This document shows positions 30,715 to 33,488 of a DNA stretch of 33,488 nucleotides, piece by piece (the first letter of the stretch is position 1; every line of letters begins with the position of its first letter). The stretch is taken from the NCBI GenBank assembly GCA_013329045.1, contig DUKZ01000020.1, forward strand, positions 1 to 33,488, given 5' to 3'. The stretch comes from Candidatus Woesearchaeota archaeon. GTDB lineage: Archaea > Nanobdellota > Nanobdellia > Woesearchaeales > UBA9989. Made by a program: the position numbers and the translations under genes. A model generated the notes under the pieces. The model saw only the letters and a program-made list of their open reading frames with translations, was not told the origin of the DNA and did no database searches.

Positions 30715-31275
30715 CTATTTAGGTTTGCTCTCATCCCCTGAAAGCTTCTTTGTCATTCTGGTCATGGCATTGATGTTTTCGGTGAGTGCTGGAAGGATTT
30801 TTGAGAATACTTTTTCCATTGCCTGCACCTCAGAGGATACAGTGGTGATATTTTGGTCATACCCGTCCAATTTTCCAATAACTGCCTTATTGAGCTCATC
30901 AAAAGAATGCTGGAGGGTGGAAAAATTTGACTCTATAATGTCAAGCCTGGATTCTATCTTCGTTTTCCATTCGACTATCCTGTTGATGTTTTTCACAAGG
31001 TCGTTCCATTTCTCATCGATAATGACCTCAGCTAATTCTTCGATTCGCTGCCTCGTTGCATCATCACCGCCCCGAGAGGAAGCCATAGGATTGCCCACTT
31101 GGTCTGCTGTTGGCATTGGCGCGATCGGTTGGATATTGCCTTTGATGTCTGCTTGGTTCATCGCATCAAAGATTTGGTCAGAGGTATACCCATCCCGCTG
31201 CAGGATCTGGACAATTTGGTTATTAGAATAGCCTTGGCGCCGATAGTTCAATACAAGATCAGTTGGGACCGCCAT
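30715..31275 (-). CDS. Helical/coiled-coil protein with N-terminal UBA-like domain
   Basis: A 186-aa protein starting at ATG 31275 (MAVPTDLVLNYRRQGYSNNQIVQ). The first ~45 residues repeat a short helix pattern, RRQGYSNNQIVQILQRDGYTSDQIFDAMNQAD, like a UBA or helical DNA-end domain. Residues ~75-186 are a coiled coil with SRLDIIESNFSTLQHSFDELN. No membrane segment is seen. It lies between the WEPL-type coiled-coil gene and the methyltransferase gene, and beside the secretion ATPase. I know similar proteins from DPANN genomes but no function. An upstream-extended frame exists, but the 31275 ATG sits 23 nt after the previous stop and gives a sensible start. Confidence 0.72.
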   Translation of the reverse strand: MAVPTDLVLNYRRQGYSNNQIVQILQRDGYTSDQIFDAMNQADIKGNIQPIAPMPTADQVGNPMASSRGGDDATRQRIEELAEVIIDEKWNDLVKNINRIVEWKTKIESRLDIIESNFSTLQHSFDELNKAVIGKLDGYDQNITTVSSEVQAMEKVFSKILPALTENINAMTRMTKKLSGDESKPK

Positions 31276-31298
31276 AGTGCCATAAAGAAAAACCGGTT

Positions 31299-31808
31299 TT
31301 ATAAATCTTTTGCTTGGCGCATTTTCTCGTTGATAATAGACTCGATGATGCCTTCTGCTTCTTTTTGGGTGATGAAGTTGAGCGGCTCCCACATTTCCAC
31401 ATATTTCTTGAGCACCAGCACTTCATCTTTACCGGCAAGTGTTTGGACTTCACGTACCATAAGGCTGAATTTTGCCATGACATCTCTTACATCATGCCGG
31501 AGCGACCGAATGTCATCTTGCAGTGAGGAAATAGCTTCATGCAGGCGTTTTTGGCTTGCCAGGGCATTTTGCTCCATGAGCTGGGTCTTTCTTCGCATGT
31601 TGATTTCCCGTTCTTCAAGGACCCTAATCCGCCTGGAAAGGGCATTGATCTGTTCTGGAAGCTCGTGGAGAGAAGTATCAGAAGGGACGAGTTCGGGTTT
31701 ATGACTAGCAAAAAGACCGCCAGACTTTTTCTTCTTGTCATCCTCCGGCGAGAATGCTGGAGGCTGTGGCATTTGGGTAGCTGGCGTGTCCATGATTCCT
31801 CTTTTCAT
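31299..31808 (-). CDS. Coiled-coil protein with archaellum FlaC/D/E-like C-terminal segment
   Basis: A 169-aa protein with a disordered N-terminus (TPATQMPQPPAFSPEDDKKKK), a central coiled coil (INALSRRIRVLEEREINMRR and on), and the ending VLKKYVEMWEPLNFITQKEAEGIIESIINEK, which faintly recalls the cytoplasmic FlaC/D/E proteins of archaella. The likeness is weak. It heads a three-gene minus-strand operon. The TATA box TTTAAATAG (about 31827-31835) on this strand is 24 nt before the ATG at 31808, so the transcript is probably leaderless. Confidence 0.7.
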   Translation of the reverse strand: MKRGIMDTPATQMPQPPAFSPEDDKKKKSGGLFASHKPELVPSDTSLHELPEQINALSRRIRVLEEREINMRRKTQLMEQNALASQKRLHEAISSLQDDIRSLRHDVRDVMAKFSLMVREVQTLAGKDEVLVLKKYVEMWEPLNFITQKEAEGIIESIINEKMRQAKDL

Positions 31809-31887
31809 TCAAAAAAAAGAATAGTGCTATTTAAAGATACCGGCAGGAAAATCATGCTGGTAGAGCAGTGGTATGGCGGCAAGAATA

Positions 31888-31912
31888 TGTATAGAGATAC
31901 TGTATAGAGATA
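31888..31912 (+). repeat. Tandem 12-nt direct repeat in the divergent intergenic region
   Basis: TGTATAGAGATA occurs twice, at 31888-31899 and 31901-31912, spaced 13 nt. It lies midway between the coiled-coil operon (start 31808) and the secretion ATPase (start 32059), and upstream of the ATPase TATA box (CTTTTTATA, about 32012-32020). A pair of regulator half-sites is possible. Nothing else is seen in this 250-nt gap. Confidence 0.4.
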
Positions 31913-32058
31913 AGGAAAACACAAGTTACTTCTGACTAAAGCAAAAGCGCAAAAGACAAAGCCCCGGCCAGGAGAGAAGAAAGCACTGGTGTCATCATCC
32001 TCATACAAACCTTTTTATACATAAATGAAGGAAAGGAAAAACAGAAAAAAAAAGAGAC

Positions 32059-33488
32059 GATGGCACTGTTTCCAAAACCAAAGGAGTCCTTCGAGGTCAT
32101 CCGTGAAGGGGAAGACACCATTCTTCGTATTGAGTATGATGATACAGCAGGCATCCCTTCTTTGGAAGATTCTCCCACCTGCATGGCTTCAACGATGGAC
32201 AGGCTCATTGAGGTGGGCAATGTCACAAAGATAGTATTCCACCAGAAGCGTGATTATGAGTATGATTATGACCAGACAATACTTCTTCTGGAGATTGCCA
32301 AGCTGTTCAATCAGATAGCAAAGCAAAAGAACCTCTTTGGCTTTGAGACAATCGTCAATGATGAGCCTTATCAGAAGCATTTCCATGAGATATATAGTGA
32401 AGTCCAGCGCTTACTGTTCCATCTGTTCAAGAGCGATCCCTTGGGAGCTTATGTTGAGATAAAACGTCTCATTCGAAAGGAGCATATTAGGATCCAGAAG
32501 GAGATGAGCGAAAAGACTATTGCCTATATCAACACCATCATCAAGGGGCTCATGGACATCTTGGAAATGCTCGATCTAACCCAGCTCATCCAGATTGCAA
32601 AGCCCTCATTGGCAGGCTACCAGCTCGGCGACAGGAGTGTCTATAGGAAAATTTTCTCTCCAACAATAAAGCCGGACTTTATGTTCACTAAGCTCATGTC
32701 ATCATACCCTCCAGATGCAGAAGAGCTGGACAATTACACCATCGGAGAGAATATTGATGTGTCTATCTTTAAGCTGAATGATACCATCCAATACCTCTAC
32801 CATGTCTATCCTCCGGAGTTCAAGTTGTCTGAAGAAAAATATGAGATATTGGACCTCGCAAGGAAGATCATGTCAGAGCACAAGCCGCAAAGGGATGAAT
32901 TCGTCGATCCAGCGCGCATGCGGCAGGTGTTTTATAATGTTGGCCATGACCTCATTGAAGAATTAGCAAATTACAGGAATGTAAAGCTCACACAGAAAGA
33001 TATTGATGAGCTTACAAAGATCCTTGTCCGCTACACCGTCGGCTTTGGTCTGGTTGAAGTTCTGCTTCAGGATGAGCATGTCCAGGACCTGAGCATCAAT
33101 GCCCCAATGGGCAGAACACCAATATTCCTCGTACACTCAGAATATGGTGATTGCAACACCAATATTATCCCGACAAAGACAGAAGCTGACAGTTGGGCAT
33201 CAAAGCTCCGTCTCATCTCAGGTCGGCCATTAGATGAGGCAAATCCTATCCTAGACACAGAAGTGGAGATTCCAGGCGCATCGTCGAGAGTATCAGTAAT
33301 CTCAGAGCCTCTCAACCCTTTTGGGCTCGGATTCTCTTTCAGGAGGCATCGTGACAAGCCATGGACGCTTCCCTTGTTCATGAAGGCAAGGATGATCAAT
33401 GCAGAGGCTGCTGGTATTCTCTCCTTTATCATAGATGGGTCAAGGACTTTGCTTGTTGCAGGGACAAGAGGATCTGGCAAGACATCGC
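32059..33488 (+). CDS. Type IV pilus/archaellum-type secretion ATPase (partial)
   Basis: Only the first ~476 codons are present; the window ends in the Walker A motif GTRGSGKTS. This is a GspE/FlaI/TadA-family ATPase: FYNVGHDLIEELANYRN, then LTQKDIDELTKILVRYTVGFGLVEVLLQDEHVQDLSINAP, then SRVSVISEPLNPFGLGFSFRRH. The long ~280-residue N-terminal region (MALFPKPKESFEVIREGEDTI) is specific to this type. The family powers pilus assembly, archaellum rotation or secretion. The ATG at 32059 follows the TATA box (about 32012-32020) with a ~16-nt leader. It is probably followed by a platform membrane protein beyond the window. Confidence 0.9.

Noticed and set aside
31809..31907. Short plus-strand peptide ending YGGKNMYRDTV
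   Set aside because: It is the tail of a shadow frame of the coiled-coil gene; no start signal and no conservation argument.

Overview
The window is archaeal chromosome. It carries archaeal-type genes for translation and transcription: aIF5B, aEF-1beta, transcription factor S, Trm1, an NMD3-like protein, RtcA, translin, an S26B-type signal peptidase, a DUF460 RuvC-like protein and an AbrB-PhoU regulator. Many start codons sit 24-28 nt below a clear TATA box, as expected for leaderless archaeal transcripts. Bacterial-type AspRS and TGT genes, short genes, convergent overlaps and several lineage-restricted membrane or coiled-coil proteins suggest a DPANN archaeon, perhaps Woesearchaeota or Pacearchaeota. 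That placement is inference from gene content, not from a marker phylogeny.

Layout. Positions 1-2.5 kb: Tat-like lipoprotein, UPF0200-type nucleotide kinase, DUF167 protein, a CheY-like receiver and a degenerate receiver. 2.5-5.8 kb: TFS, signal peptidase, NMD3-like core, DUF460 protein and a membrane-anchored winged-helix protein. 5.8-9.0 kb: a secreted protein with six paired-cysteine repeats, a small lipoprotein, and RtcA. 9.1-16.1 kb: a 1026-aa coiled-coil protein, a zinc ribbon plus aEF-1beta, Trm1, aIF5B plus a PUA protein. 16.2-22.6 kb: soluble histidine kinase, an inverted-repeat element, aspartate-semialdehyde dehydrogenase, HAD phosphatase, bacterial-type AspRS, a structured intergenic region and a SpoIIE/PP2C phosphatase. 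22.7-26.3 kb: bacterial-type TGT, M29-like peptidase, translin, AbrB-PhoU regulator. 26.3-28.1 kb: a 49-aa ORF followed by a perfect hairpin, then a receiver-like/amino-acid-kinase fusion. 28.1-33.5 kb: three tandem paralogous membrane proteins, a methyltransferase, two coiled-coil proteins and the start of a type IV pilus/archaellum-type secretion ATPase, cut by the window end.

Two themes stand out. First, a scattered signalling set: one intact receiver, two receiver-like domains with Glu where the phospho-acceptor Asp should be, one soluble histidine kinase, one SpoIIE-type phosphatase, and a receiver fused to an amino-acid-kinase domain, which I do not recognise as a described architecture. 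Second, the right end (28.1-33.5 kb) looks like a membrane-complex locus: paralogous membrane proteins, cytoplasmic coiled-coil proteins and a secretion-family ATPase.

No rRNA, tRNA, CRISPR array, transposase or origin was recognised. Two intergenic regions (17.27-17.42 and 21.33-21.49 kb) share sequence blocks in the same order and may belong to a dispersed structured repeat family.
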